A stretch of DNA of 64,000 bases from Eubacterium sp. AF16-48 (GCF_003479405.1 NZ_QUHB01000003.1:1-64000), one strand, 5' to 3'; shown: positions 8,142 through 16,496, counted from the first letter of the stretch. Translations and numbers: made by a program. The notes: a model not told the origin generated them from the sequence alone.

Positions 8142-8708
8142 TTAGTCTCCTTTCCGAAGTATTTTAGCTATAATCAATTGTAATGTATGTAATGTAATAG
8201 TCCAAAAGCCAACAACAAGATAAGGTTTAATCCCATTGTTAGAATTGAAAATGCTAACAATTATAATGAAAGTTAGAATTACGAGAAAACATTTGATGTT
8301 ACAGCGCTTAATTAGTAACATATCAGGATTGGGCCTAAAGGGTGATGGAACAGGCCCAATGCAATAGGTAACAAGTAAACATACAATTAAAACGCATATC
8401 ATTATGGAATAATTAGGGAGAGATATTAACGGTAAAACAATTATAGCCAAAACAGATATTAAAGTTGTAAGCATCAAGCATGTAATATAATGCTTGCAAT
8501 GATATCCCCCACCATTAATTCGCAGAAAAATCAGCAGTGCTAAAAATGCTACAAATAAATCAAATTTTCCAATAAACAAATAAAAAATACTTAAAATGAC
8601 GATTTTGCTGATTTCAGAAAGCATTGCAGTAACAGAATATTTTATAAGTGCCATTTCATAGTCGCTGTATCCGTACATTTTCTGAATTTTTGCTGAAAGT
8701 GAATCCAC
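8142..8708 (-). CDS. AgrB-like peptide-processing membrane protease
   Basis: A 188-residue polytopic membrane protein of the accessory gene regulator B family, which cleaves and cyclises AgrD. The conserved GGGYHCKHYITC places the catalytic His70 and Cys77 seven residues apart, as in AgrB His77/Cys84. Several hydrophobic segments and the GPVPSPFRP loop also fit. I chose the GTG at 8708, which has GAGG upstream and gives the normal family length. The frame extends 40 codons further, but that part has an odd Cys-rich sequence with no ribosome site. The last codons contain the agrD ribosome site. Confidence 0.88.
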   Translation of the reverse strand: MDSLSAKIQKMYGYSDYEMALIKYSVTAMLSEISKIVILSIFYLFIGKFDLFVAFLALLIFLRINGGGYHCKHYITCLMLTTLISVLAIIVLPLISLPNYSIMICVLIVCLLVTYCIGPVPSPFRPNPDMLLIKRCNIKCFLVILTFIIIVSIFNSNNGIKPYLVVGFWTITLHTLQLIIAKILRKGD

Positions 8709-9057
8709 CTTTGTTACCTCGAAAATCCTTAATGAGCTAATTTTAGAACAGCAATTACAATGATAAGATATATTGAGATAAATGCTTGTAAAAACGAAAG
8801 TAAGTATGAAGAAATGGGGAAAACACATATATTCAATACAAAAAGAAAAAATAAAATAACATTATTTATGATTAGGAAAATAATAATCAGCAATTAAAGA
8901 GTAGCTATTCTTGTTTAATGCTGAAAATTCATCTGAAAATAAAACATCACATAAAATAATTATAGTAACAAAATAATTATGTTGCAATAAAACCTGCAAT
9001 TATGTTACACTGTGTATATAAAACAAAACATACTAAATTAAAAACAAAGGAGGACTT
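8709..9057. other. AT-rich divergent intergenic region
   Basis: This 349-bp gap separates agrB (leftward) from the Rpn-type gene (rightward). No coding region with a ribosome site, no hairpin terminator and no clear consensus agrB promoter is visible. The best leftward candidate is a TGTAAT -10 with a poor -35, as expected if transcription needs an activator. The rightward promoter is listed separately. Confidence 0.4.
8982..9011 (+). promoter_or_regulatory. Promoter of the Rpn-type nuclease gene
   Basis: -35 TTGCAA (8982-8987) and -10 TACACT (9006-9011), spacer 18 bp. Confidence 0.5.
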
Positions 9058-9999
9058 ATGGCAGGAGTTAATAGGCAGCATAAAGACAGGGTATTCAGAA
9101 TGCTTTTCGGATATGAAAAATATAAGGGGAATTTACTGGAATTATTTAATGCATTAAACGGTACTAACTATACTAACCCTGATGATTTACAAATTTACAC
9201 ATTAGACGATGTGTTTTATATGAATATGAAAAATGATGTGTCCTGCATAATTGACAACAGAATGGCACTAATGGAGCATCAAAGTACATGGAATCCTAAT
9301 ATGCCCTTTCGTGGATTCAGATATGCAGGGGAATTATATAATAAGTATGTAGTTGAAAATGACCTTGACCTTAACAGAAGGAAGCTCATAATGATTCCCA
9401 CACCCCAGTATTATGTGTTTTATAATGGAAATGAGAAACGCCCCGAAAGGGAGATACTTAAGTTATCAGACGCCTTTAAGGTGCCGGTTGGTGAAGGATG
9501 TTTTGAATGGACTGCAACAGTTCTAAATATCAATTACGGATGTAACAAAGAATTAATGGAAAAGTGTTCAATTCTTGAAGGCTATGCTATAATGGTGGCA
9601 AAGATAAAAGAGTTTCGGCAGGAAACGGAAGACCAGAGAGAAGCAATTCTACAGGCAATAGATTATTGTATAGAAAATGGTGTCTTAATAGATTTCCTGC
9701 AGGAACACAGGTCGGAGGTGCTTGATATGTTTATGATGGAATATGATGAGGAAAAAACAAGAGAACACTTAAAAGAGGACTATTATGAAGAGGGACTGGC
9801 AGAAGGGGAAAATATAGGACAAAACAGAAAGCTTATTACACAAGTATGCAAGAAACTAACAAAGAAAAAGCCACTATCCCAGATAGCTGATGAACTGGAA
9901 GAAGACATTGTACTGATAGAAAAAATATGTAATTTAATTGGTGATAATCCGGATAAATGTGATATTGATAAAGTATTAAAAGAAATGGAAAATATTTAA
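9058..9999 (+). CDS. Rpn-family PD-(D/E)XK nuclease
   Basis: A 313-residue protein of the Rpn/YhgA-like family (recombination-promoting nuclease, often labelled putative transposase). The N-terminal half carries a PD-(D/E)XK-like fold. Candidate catalytic residues are the Asp of CIIDNRMALMEHQ (near 65) and the Glu-x-Gln of MEHQS (near 73). The C-terminal third is charged and helical, with an EGLAEGENIGQNRK-type stretch typical of the family. Ribosome site AAAGGAGG (9047-9054). It is monocistronic. These genes are often multicopy in Lachnospiraceae genomes, and their role in vivo is unsettled. Confidence 0.8.
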   Translation: MAGVNRQHKDRVFRMLFGYEKYKGNLLELFNALNGTNYTNPDDLQIYTLDDVFYMNMKNDVSCIIDNRMALMEHQSTWNPNMPFRGFRYAGELYNKYVVENDLDLNRRKLIMIPTPQYYVFYNGNEKRPEREILKLSDAFKVPVGEGCFEWTATVLNINYGCNKELMEKCSILEGYAIMVAKIKEFRQETEDQREAILQAIDYCIENGVLIDFLQEHRSEVLDMFMMEYDEEKTREHLKEDYYEEGLAEGENIGQNRKLITQVCKKLTKKKPLSQIADELEEDIVLIEKICNLIGDNPDKCDIDKVLKEMENI

Positions 10000-10090
10000 A
10001 GTGAAATGTATATTTTTTATTAATACTGAGGTGACGGAAGGTAATAATGTTATTACAACAATATTCATAAAAAACAAATGGGAGTATTAA

Positions 10091-10276
10091 ATGGAAAGGA
10101 AGGTTTTAGCCATACTTTTATTCGTTATAATGATGTTTACGGCATTGAGGACAGACGGCATTATAGTAACGAATGTTAAGGCGGCAACAGGTGGGGATGA
10201 AGAAGTTATAGTAGGAACTTTTTATGGTTATGGTTCACGAACGGTTGAGAACAATACAAATTGGGGGGAGAGTTAA
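10091..10276 (+). CDS. Small secreted peptide, possibly truncated
   Basis: A 61-residue product. The N-terminus is a signal peptide ending in TNVKAATGG, the same style of cleavage region as the large secreted proteins in this window. Only about 30 residues follow (EEVIVGTFYGYGSRTVENN). Near the end the gene has a run of six G (10263-10268). One extra G would avoid the stop and extend the product by about a dozen residues to a new stop. It could be a genuine secreted peptide, a phase-variable one, or the stump of a degraded enzyme gene. The ATG follows a poor site (GGGAG at 10080-10084). Confidence 0.5.
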   Translation: MERKVLAILLFVIMMFTALRTDGIIVTNVKAATGGDEEVIVGTFYGYGSRTVENNTNWGES

Positions 10277-10336
10277 AGTTTAATTGGGATAATTCATTAG
10301 CAAAATAAAATTATGTAAATCAATATAACGAAAACT

Positions 10337-10384
10337 AACCGGTAAAGTTATGCTTTATAAAAAGTATAATTTTACCGGTTTTTT
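10337..10384 (+). terminator. Rho-independent terminator
   Basis: A long hairpin: AACCGGTAAAGTTATGCTT pairs with AAGTATAATTTTACCGGTT (wobbles allowed), followed by T residues. It separates the small peptide gene from the MerR operon. Confidence 0.85.
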
Positions 10385-10414
10385 GCGGAAATACCGTGAT
10401 TAATATAAAAATCC

Positions 10415-10445
10415 TTGACTTAGAGTATACTCTAAGTTTTATAAT
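10415..10445 (+). promoter_or_regulatory. MerR-type promoter with 19-bp spacer and palindromic operator
   Basis: -35 TTGACT (10415-10420) and -10 TATAAT (10440-10445) are separated by 19 bp, longer than optimal, as is diagnostic for MerR-activated promoters. The spacer is occupied by the perfect palindrome CTTAGAGTATACTCTAAG (10419-10436). The regulator would bind there and untwist the DNA to align the two boxes. The next gene encodes a MerR protein, so the site is probably autoregulatory and also drives the DXS-like gene. Confidence 0.85.
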
Positions 10446-10472
10446 TCCTTTATCAGAAAGGAGTGATTTTTT

Positions 10473-10868
10473 GTGACCATAAAAGAAGTAAGCGAAAAAT
10501 ACAATATTTCATCGGACACTCTTCGATATTATGAGAGAATAGGTATGATTCCCGAAGTTACACGTACTGCAGGTGGCATACGTGATTATCAGGAAAGTGA
10601 TTTAAGCTGGGTGGAACTGGTAATTTGTATGCGAAAAGCCGGAGTATCAGTGGAATCTCTAATTGAATATGTGAAAATGTGTATGCAGGGAGATACAACA
10701 TTTTCTGCAAGACTTCATCTGTTGCAGGAGGAAAAAGAAAAATTAGAGGAGCAGAGAAGTCAGTTAGAAACTGCAATGAAACGTCTTGATTATAAAATAT
10801 CAAGATATCAAAAGGCAGTAGATACCGGAGAATTGAACTGGGATAAGGACACATGTAACAATGACTAG
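10473..10868 (+). CDS. MerR-family transcriptional regulator
   Basis: A 131-residue regulator. A winged helix (about 1-70) contains MTIKEVSEKYNISSDTLRYYERIGMI, and a long dimerisation coiled coil (about 78-120) follows. There is no Cys pair typical of metal-sensing members, and the only Cys residues visible do not form a metal site. The start is GTG at 10473 after GAAAGGAG (10456-10463). The promoter has the classical 19-bp MerR spacer and palindrome. It is 46 bases ahead of the DXS-like gene, probably co-transcribed. The operator style resembles the AdhR/NmlR-type subgroup that senses electrophiles or redox stress; the inducer here is unknown. Confidence 0.88.
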   Translation: MTIKEVSEKYNISSDTLRYYERIGMIPEVTRTAGGIRDYQESDLSWVELVICMRKAGVSVESLIEYVKMCMQGDTTFSARLHLLQEEKEKLEEQRSQLETAMKRLDYKISRYQKAVDTGELNWDKDTCNND

Positions 10869-10914
10869 AAAATAAAAATAGTCAAATAATATTATGTAAA
10901 TATGGAGGATTACA

Positions 10915-12723
10915 ATGTATATAGAAAATATAAATGAACCAAAAGATGTAAAAGAACTATCAATGCCACAGCTTGAGGTGTTGGCGGATGAAATGAGACA
11001 GGCACTACTTAAAAGAGCAAGTAAGCATGGCGGACACTTCGGACCAAACTTTGGTATGGTGGAGGCTACAATAGCACTTCACTACGTTTTTGATTCACCT
11101 AAAGATAAGATAGTATATGATGTTTCCCATCAAAGCTATCCCCATAAAATGCTTACAGGAAGAAAAGATGCATATTTGTACGAGGAACATTACGATGATG
11201 TGTCAGGATTTACCAATCCAAAGGAAAGTGAACATGATTTCTTTACGATAGGTCATACATCCACATCTGTAAGTCTTGCCTGTGGTTTGGCAAAGGCAAG
11301 GGATTTAAATGGTGAGGACGGCAACGTAATAGCCGTAATTGGTGATGGCTCATTAAGTGGTGGTGAAGCATTAGAGGGCTTGGATGTTGCCGGTGAAATG
11401 AACAGTAATTTTATTGTTGTGGTAAATGATAATGATATGTCCATTGCCGAAAACCATGGAGGCATATACAAAAATCTGAAGCTTCTTAGGAAGACAGACG
11501 GACAGGCTCAGTGTAATTTATTTAAGGCAATGAATTTTGATTATATTTATGTGGACAAAGGAAATGATGTTACTTCCCTTATTGAGGCTTTTAAACAGGT
11601 TAAAGACAGTAAAAAGCCTGTAGTTGTCCATATTAAAACCCTAAAGGGAAAAGGTTATGAAATAGCAGAGCATAACAAGGAAAAATGGCATTTTTGTGCT
11701 CCATTTGATATTGAAACAGGTAAGCCGTTATATACTTTTGACGGAGAGGATTATTCATCCGTAACTAATGTCTACCTTTTGGATAAAATGAAGAAGGATT
11801 CAAAAGTTGTGGCAATTACAGCAGGAACTCCTACTATAATGGGATTTACAGAGGATAAAAGAAAAGAGGCAGGAAGTCAGTTTGTAGATGTGGGAATTGC
11901 AGAGGAAACGGCAGTTGCCATGGCTTCCGGTATTGCAAAAAACGGAGGAAAGCCTGTATTTGGTGTTTACAGCACATTTATTCAGCGTGCTTTCGATCAG
12001 ATTTCACAGGATTTGTGTATTGATAAAAATCCTGCAACTATTGTTACTTTCGCAGGCTCCGTATATGGCATGAATGATGTTACCCACATTGGTTTACAGG
12101 ATATTCCAATGATGTCAAATATTCCAAATCTTGTTTATTTAGCACCAACAACTAAAGAGGAATATTTGGCAATGCTTGATTGGAGCATTGAGCAGAAGGA
12201 TTATCCGGTGGCAATTAAAGTTCCGGGTGGTCAGGTTGTTTCTGATGGCAAAATAGTTTCAAAGGATTTTAGCAGACTTAATACTTATGAAATAACTGAA
12301 AGGGGCAGTGATGTTGCCATAATAGGACTTGGTGCTTTTTATCACTTAGGAAGAGAAGTCGCCACACTCTTAAAAGAAACTACAGGAATTGCCGCAACAG
12401 TTATTAATCCTTATTATATAACGGGATTAGATGAAAAAACTCTTAACGACTTAAAGAAAAATCATTTTGCTGTCATTACGTTAGAAGACGGCTTTTTAGA
12501 TGGTGGCTTTGGTCAGAAAATTTCAGGATTCTATGGAAATACAGACATGAAAGTTTTAAATTATGGAATCAAAACAGAATTTCTTGACCGCTACAACCTG
12601 GAGAAAGTGTTAAGGGACAATCATTTGACACCAAAGCAGATAGTAGAAGACATAAAAGAAAATTTGTTGAAAAAATTAAAAAAATATACAAAAAGCAACC
12701 AGACACTTAAAAAAATAAAGTAG
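10915..12723 (+). CDS. Divergent 1-deoxy-D-xylulose-5-phosphate synthase-like protein
   Basis: A 602-residue thiamine-diphosphate enzyme of the transketolase/DXS family. Visible features are GGHFGPNFGMVEATIALH (residues 39-56), DVSHQSYPHKMLTGR, the ThDP motif GDGSLSGGEALEG to NDNDMSIAENHGG, a central pyrimidine-binding domain with DVGIAEETAVAMASG, and a C-terminal transketolase domain. It is close to the normal DXS length of about 620, but the VTHIGLQDIPMM segment differs from the canonical THQGAFD region. It may be a paralogue with another ketose or aldehyde acceptor. It follows a MerR gene under a MerR-type promoter, which is unusual for a housekeeping isoprenoid enzyme. Confidence 0.75.
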   Translation: MYIENINEPKDVKELSMPQLEVLADEMRQALLKRASKHGGHFGPNFGMVEATIALHYVFDSPKDKIVYDVSHQSYPHKMLTGRKDAYLYEEHYDDVSGFTNPKESEHDFFTIGHTSTSVSLACGLAKARDLNGEDGNVIAVIGDGSLSGGEALEGLDVAGEMNSNFIVVVNDNDMSIAENHGGIYKNLKLLRKTDGQAQCNLFKAMNFDYIYVDKGNDVTSLIEAFKQVKDSKKPVVVHIKTLKGKGYEIAEHNKEKWHFCAPFDIETGKPLYTFDGEDYSSVTNVYLLDKMKKDSKVVAITAGTPTIMGFTEDKRKEAGSQFVDVGIAEETAVAMASGIAKNGGKPVFGVYSTFIQRAFDQISQDLCIDKNPATIVTFAGSVYGMNDVTHIGLQDIPMMSNIPNLVYLAPTTKEEYLAMLDWSIEQKDYPVAIKVPGGQVVSDGKIVSKDFSRLNTYEITERGSDVAIIGLGAFYHLGREVATLLKETTGIAATVINPYYITGLDEKTLNDLKKNHFAVITLEDGFLDGGFGQKISGFYGNTDMKVLNYGIKTEFLDRYNLEKVLRDNHLTPKQIVEDIKENLLKKLKKYTKSNQTLKKIK

Positions 12724-12756
12724 AATTAAAACAAACAAAGTTTTTTAAAAGCAGCA

Positions 12757-12785
12757 TTGACAAGTTTTTCACACAGTGCTATCGT
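12757..12785 (+). promoter_or_regulatory. Promoter of the T-box-controlled cstA gene
   Basis: -35 TTGACA (12757-12762), a 17-bp spacer and -10 TATCGT (12780-12785), placed at the 5' end of the T-box leader. Confidence 0.65.
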
Positions 12786-12791
12786 GGGTGT

Positions 12792-13085
12792 CAACAAAGA
12801 GAAAATGCGAAGAGCAGAATAAGGTCATTGGAAAGTAAGTACTAAAGAGAGCTGGCGGTTGGTGTGAGCCGGTGTATGTTTTTGATGATTATCCTCTGTG
12901 AGCAGTGCACTGAAGTTCTTTTGGAATAGTAGGTGTCACCGGTTTTCTACCGTTAAAAAGAAGCTTATTTCTATAGCGTAGGCTTGTGAGATGAGACTGA
13001 GTGGTCATGGAAATGACAAGTAGAGTGGTAACGCGGAAGTTTTAACCTTCGTCTTTATGTAGAATAAGGACGGAGGTTTTTTTAC
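12792..13085 (+). promoter_or_regulatory. T-box riboswitch leader
   Basis: This leader of about 290 nt holds the AGAGAGCTGGCGGTTGGTG segment typical of T-box stem I (12847-12865), then the conserved T-box AGAGTGGTAACGCGG (13022-13036). A terminator follows: AACCTTCGTCTTTAT pairs with ATAAGGACGGAGGTT before a T run (13044-13085). Uncharged tRNA would favour the antiterminator and switch the gene on. The specifier loop probably lies around GATGATTATCC (12886-12896). Ile (ATT or ATC) is my best reading, but the exact codon cannot be fixed without folding. Confidence 0.88.
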
Positions 13086-13142
13086 TTAATAGAAATCCCT
13101 TCGATATAGACTCTTTGCAAATATAAGAAAGGAGTCGCATTT

Positions 13143-14849
13143 TTGCGAAAGAAAGAAATGAATGGTTTAGTTATTGTTTTAATCGGAATTGTAGTTTTAG
13201 GTGCCGGCTATCTATTTTACGGACGTTGGTTGGCAAATAAATGGGGAATCGATGCTAAGGCAAAAACACCGGCATACACTCATGAAGACGGACAGGATTA
13301 TGTGCCATCATCTAAATTTACGGTATTTGCACATCAGTTTTCATCAATTGCAGGAGCAGGACCTGTAACAGGGCCTATACTTGCATCAGTATTCGGATGG
13401 GTTCCAGTTTTGTTATGGTTAGTAATTGGTGGATTATTCTTTGGAGCTGTTCAGGATTTCGGTTCATTATATGCATCAGTTAAAAACGAAGGAAAATCCA
13501 TGGGAATGATTATTGAAAAATATATCGGAAGAAGCGGACGAAAATTATTTATGCTGTTTTGCTGGTTGTTTACATTACTGGTAATTGCAGCATTTACAGA
13601 TATGGTTGCAGGAACCTTCGTAGGTAAAGGAGTTGCAGGAATGAAAGAAAGCGTAAGCTACGCAAATTCAGCAGCAGCTTCCATATCAATGTTATTTATT
13701 GTTGTAGCAGTTGTTTTTGGAGTAATTCAAAAACGTGTAGGAAAAATGAATGAAATAGTACGTGCTGTAATTGCCATTGCACTTTTGGTAGCTATGTTTG
13801 CAATAGGTATGAAACTTCCTATTTATGCAACAAAAACAGCTTGGATATACATTGTTATGGCTTATTTATTCCTGGCATCAGTTATGCCAATGTGGCTTTT
13901 AATGCAGCCTAGAGACTACATGACAACCTTTATGTTATTAGGCATGATTGCAGGAGCAGTAATTGGTGTAGTAGTTGCACATCCTACAATGCAGTTAAAT
14001 GCCTACAACGGATTTAACGTAGGAGGAAATTATTTGTTTCCTACATTATTTGTAACAATTGCATGTGGTGCAGTTTCAGGTTTCCATAGCCTTGTATCAT
14101 CAGGAACATCATCAAAAACAATTAGCAATGAGAAAGATATGCCGATGGTTGGATATGGAGCCATGGTAGTTGAATCATTGCTGGGAATAATATCTCTTGT
14201 AGTTGTAGGCGCAGTTGCAGTAAATGGAACAAAGCCTGATGGAACACCTTTTGCAATCTTTTCAAATGGTGTTGCAGGATTTTTGGAAAAATTAGGATTA
14301 CCTGTACAGGTTGCAACAGTTTTCATGACAATGTGTGTATCAGCATTAGCCCTTACATCATTAGATTCAGTTGCCAGAATCGGAAGAATGTCATTCCAGG
14401 AATTATTCTATGGCGACACAACAGACACATCCAAAATGCCTGTATGGCAGAAGGTTTTAACTAATAAATATTTTGCAACAGTTATAACATTATTCTTTGG
14501 ATATTTACTTACTCTTGGTGGATACAACAATGTATGGCCTTTATTTGGCTCTGCAAACCAGCTTCTTGCAGCATTAGTTTTAATTGCATTAGCAGTATTC
14601 CTTAAAACAACAGGAAGAACAGGCTGGACATTGTACATACCAATGTTTGTAATGTTAGCAGTAACCTTTACGGCATTAGTTCAGAAGACAATTGCATTAG
14701 TTGCTAATATGGTAAATGGCAATGCTACATTCCTTGTAGACGGACTTCAGTTTATAGTTGCGGTACTTCTTATGGTTCTTGGAGTGTTGGTTGCATTCAG
14801 TTGTTTAAAGAAATTATTCAGTGCTAAAAAGGAAAGTACAGAAGCATAG
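13143..14849 (+). CDS. cstA: CstA-family carbon starvation transporter
   Basis: A 568-residue polytopic membrane protein with about 14-16 hydrophobic segments. It carries CstA motifs such as FAHQFSSIAGAGPVTGP (residues 59-75) and the SGFHSLVSSGTSSKTI stretch. Family members import pyruvate (BtsT/CstA) or peptides. The start is a TTG at 13143, with AAAGGAG (13128-13134) at ideal spacing; the ATG five codons later has no such site. The T-box leader directly upstream ties expression to shortage of an amino acid, arguing for a role in peptide or amino-acid nutrition here. Substrate not determinable from sequence. Confidence 0.88.
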   Translation: MRKKEMNGLVIVLIGIVVLGAGYLFYGRWLANKWGIDAKAKTPAYTHEDGQDYVPSSKFTVFAHQFSSIAGAGPVTGPILASVFGWVPVLLWLVIGGLFFGAVQDFGSLYASVKNEGKSMGMIIEKYIGRSGRKLFMLFCWLFTLLVIAAFTDMVAGTFVGKGVAGMKESVSYANSAAASISMLFIVVAVVFGVIQKRVGKMNEIVRAVIAIALLVAMFAIGMKLPIYATKTAWIYIVMAYLFLASVMPMWLLMQPRDYMTTFMLLGMIAGAVIGVVVAHPTMQLNAYNGFNVGGNYLFPTLFVTIACGAVSGFHSLVSSGTSSKTISNEKDMPMVGYGAMVVESLLGIISLVVVGAVAVNGTKPDGTPFAIFSNGVAGFLEKLGLPVQVATVFMTMCVSALALTSLDSVARIGRMSFQELFYGDTTDTSKMPVWQKVLTNKYFATVITLFFGYLLTLGGYNNVWPLFGSANQLLAALVLIALAVFLKTTGRTGWTLYIPMFVMLAVTFTALVQKTIALVANMVNGNATFLVDGLQFIVAVLLMVLGVLVAFSCLKKLFSAKKESTEA

Positions 14850-14907
14850 ATTAATGTCTGATGCACAAAACAAAAGATTATATATAATAAGGAAGAGATA
14901 CTGTTAA

Positions 14908-14935
14908 TTGACACTCTGAAAATACAGTGTATAAT
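14908..14935 (+). promoter_or_regulatory. Sigma-A promoter of the CLC channel gene
   Basis: Consensus TTGACA (14908-14913) and TATAAT (14930-14935) with a 16-bp spacer. Transcription should start near 14942, giving a leader of about 137 nt. Confidence 0.8.
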
Positions 14936-14941
14936 TAAAAT

Positions 14942-15055
14942 AAATATATTTTAGAGGGTAATTAACAGCGGAGTTTGTAGGAAAATACAAGAGTTTTCCA
15001 TGTAAGGTCCGACGTTACAGAATGCCGGTTATGTTCTGTGATGTCGGACTTTTTA
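14942..15055 (+). promoter_or_regulatory. Leader with strong attenuator, unassigned riboswitch candidate
   Basis: The leader carries a GGAAAA/TTTTCC hairpin (14980-14999 region) and then a near-perfect 16-bp terminator: GTCCGACGTTACAGAA (15007-15022) pairs with TTCTGTGATGTCGGAC (15034-15049), then T5. The terminator lies before the channel start codon, so expression must pass it. I could not match the upstream part to the fluoride, guanidine, SAM, purine or T-box consensus sequences that I know. The ligand or mechanism is unknown. Confidence 0.65.
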
Positions 15056-15078
15056 TCTCCGTGCAGGGAGAAAATACA

Positions 15079-16374
15079 ATGCATATAGATAGCAAAAATA
15101 TGACAAGGGAAGAACGAAATAAGGCAGTAGTTCATTATTATGAAGGCAGGATGAAAAAGGATATTACTACTTTTTTCAAATGGATAATTCTTGCCATACT
15201 TACAGGAGTTATAGTAGGTGGAGCAAGTAGCGTGTTTGCAGGTTGCATAAAAGGAGCAATAAAGTTTAGAACCGGCAGCCCATGGGTATTTCTGTTTCTT
15301 CCCATTGCCGGACTGATTATTGTTTTTATGTATCAGATGTTAGACAAGGATGATAGGGGAACAAATCAGGTCTTATCCACCATCAGGTCTAAAGATGATG
15401 TCCCCATTAAATCAGCTCCCTTGATTTTTGTGGCAACCCTGCTAACCCACTTAACAGGAGGTTCGGCAGGTAGAGAGGGTGCGGCAATACAGTTTGGTGG
15501 AAGCATAGGCAATCAGCTTGGGAGAATAGTGAAGCTAGATGAATTTGACCAGCATGTTATGGTAATGTGTGGAATGAGTGCCGCGTTTTCAGCGGTGTTT
15601 GGAACTCCCATGGCAGCGGCAGTTTTTGCCATGGAAGTAGTAAGTGTTGGAGTTATGTATTATGCCGCATTGCTGCCCTGTGTTATAGCATCAATAATAG
15701 CAGCAGAGTTTGCAGCAGGATTAGGAATTCATCCGGAAGTTTTTAATGTTACCAATATTCCTGAAATCACCATTGAAAACGGATTAAAAATGGGCGTTAT
15801 TGCTGCAGGGTGCGGAGCAGTAAGCATACTGTTTTGTATTGCACTAAAAATAGCCTCCAAAATTTATACAAAATGCCTTAAGAATCCATATATTCGTGTT
15901 TTTGTGGCAGGATGTGTTGTAATTGTGATAACGCTCTTCCTAAATACGAGTGATTACATGGGAGCAGGAAGTGAGTTAATTGCCCGTGCTATAAACGGTA
16001 GGGCACGACCTCTTGATTTTGTGTGGAAAATGGTTTTGACTGCAATAACCATGAGGGCAGGATTCCGTGGAGGCGAAATAGTTCCGGGATTTTGTATAGG
16101 TGCAACCTTTGGATGTGTATGTGGACAAATCATAGGATTTCCACCGGAATTAGCTGCAGCGGCAGGAATGGTGGCGGTGTTTTGTGGAATTACCAACTGT
16201 CCTGTTACATCAATGCTCATTTCCTTTGAATTATTTGGATTTGAGGGGGTATCATATTATTTAATTGCCATATCAATAAGCTATGCCCTGTCAGGATACT
16301 ATGGTTTATATAAAGATCAGACAATAGTTTATTCTAAATACAAGGCAAAGTATGTAAATAAAAGAATAAGATAG
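15079..16374 (+). CDS. CLC-family chloride channel or antiporter
   Basis: A 431-residue membrane protein of the voltage-gated chloride channel family. The anion-pathway motif is GSAGREGAAIQFGGSIG, with the gating Glu at residue 133. The later GGEIVPGFCIGATFG corresponds to the GxFxP region. The N-terminal GSGIP loop of canonical CLCs is not evident (the region reads KDDRGTNQVLS), as in some divergent bacterial members. I chose ATG 15079, preceded by GGGAGA; the frame is open further upstream, but that part overlaps the attenuator hairpin. The single-gene unit is preceded by a terminator-bearing leader and closed by a hairpin. The transported anion is uncertain. Confidence 0.82.
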   Translation: MHIDSKNMTREERNKAVVHYYEGRMKKDITTFFKWIILAILTGVIVGGASSVFAGCIKGAIKFRTGSPWVFLFLPIAGLIIVFMYQMLDKDDRGTNQVLSTIRSKDDVPIKSAPLIFVATLLTHLTGGSAGREGAAIQFGGSIGNQLGRIVKLDEFDQHVMVMCGMSAAFSAVFGTPMAAAVFAMEVVSVGVMYYAALLPCVIASIIAAEFAAGLGIHPEVFNVTNIPEITIENGLKMGVIAAGCGAVSILFCIALKIASKIYTKCLKNPYIRVFVAGCVVIVITLFLNTSDYMGAGSELIARAINGRARPLDFVWKMVLTAITMRAGFRGGEIVPGFCIGATFGCVCGQIIGFPPELAAAAGMVAVFCGITNCPVTSMLISFELFGFEGVSYYLIAISISYALSGYYGLYKDQTIVYSKYKAKYVNKRIR

Positions 16375-16380
16375 TAAAGA

Positions 16381-16423
16381 TAAAAGGACAGTATTTCCCC
16401 AAAATAGGAAGGCTGTCCTTTTA
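16381..16423 (+). terminator. Rho-independent terminator after the CLC gene
   Basis: AAAAGGACAG (16382-16391) pairs with CTGTCCTTTT (16413-16422); the 3' arm supplies the T residues. Confidence 0.8.
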
Positions 16424-16496
16424 TAGTGTATCTTTCAACACACAGATAAAAATACAGATATCGTTGCGTTATTATGCACAATTATAAAAAAAGGAC

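Noticed and set aside
8709-8828. A 40-residue N-terminal extension of AgrB
   Set aside because: It is Cys-rich and unlike the family, and has no ribosome site, whereas GTG 8708 has GAGG and gives normal length.
15022-15078. Start of the CLC gene at 15022
   Set aside because: The codons overlap the 3' arm and T run of the attenuator, and no ribosome site precedes them.
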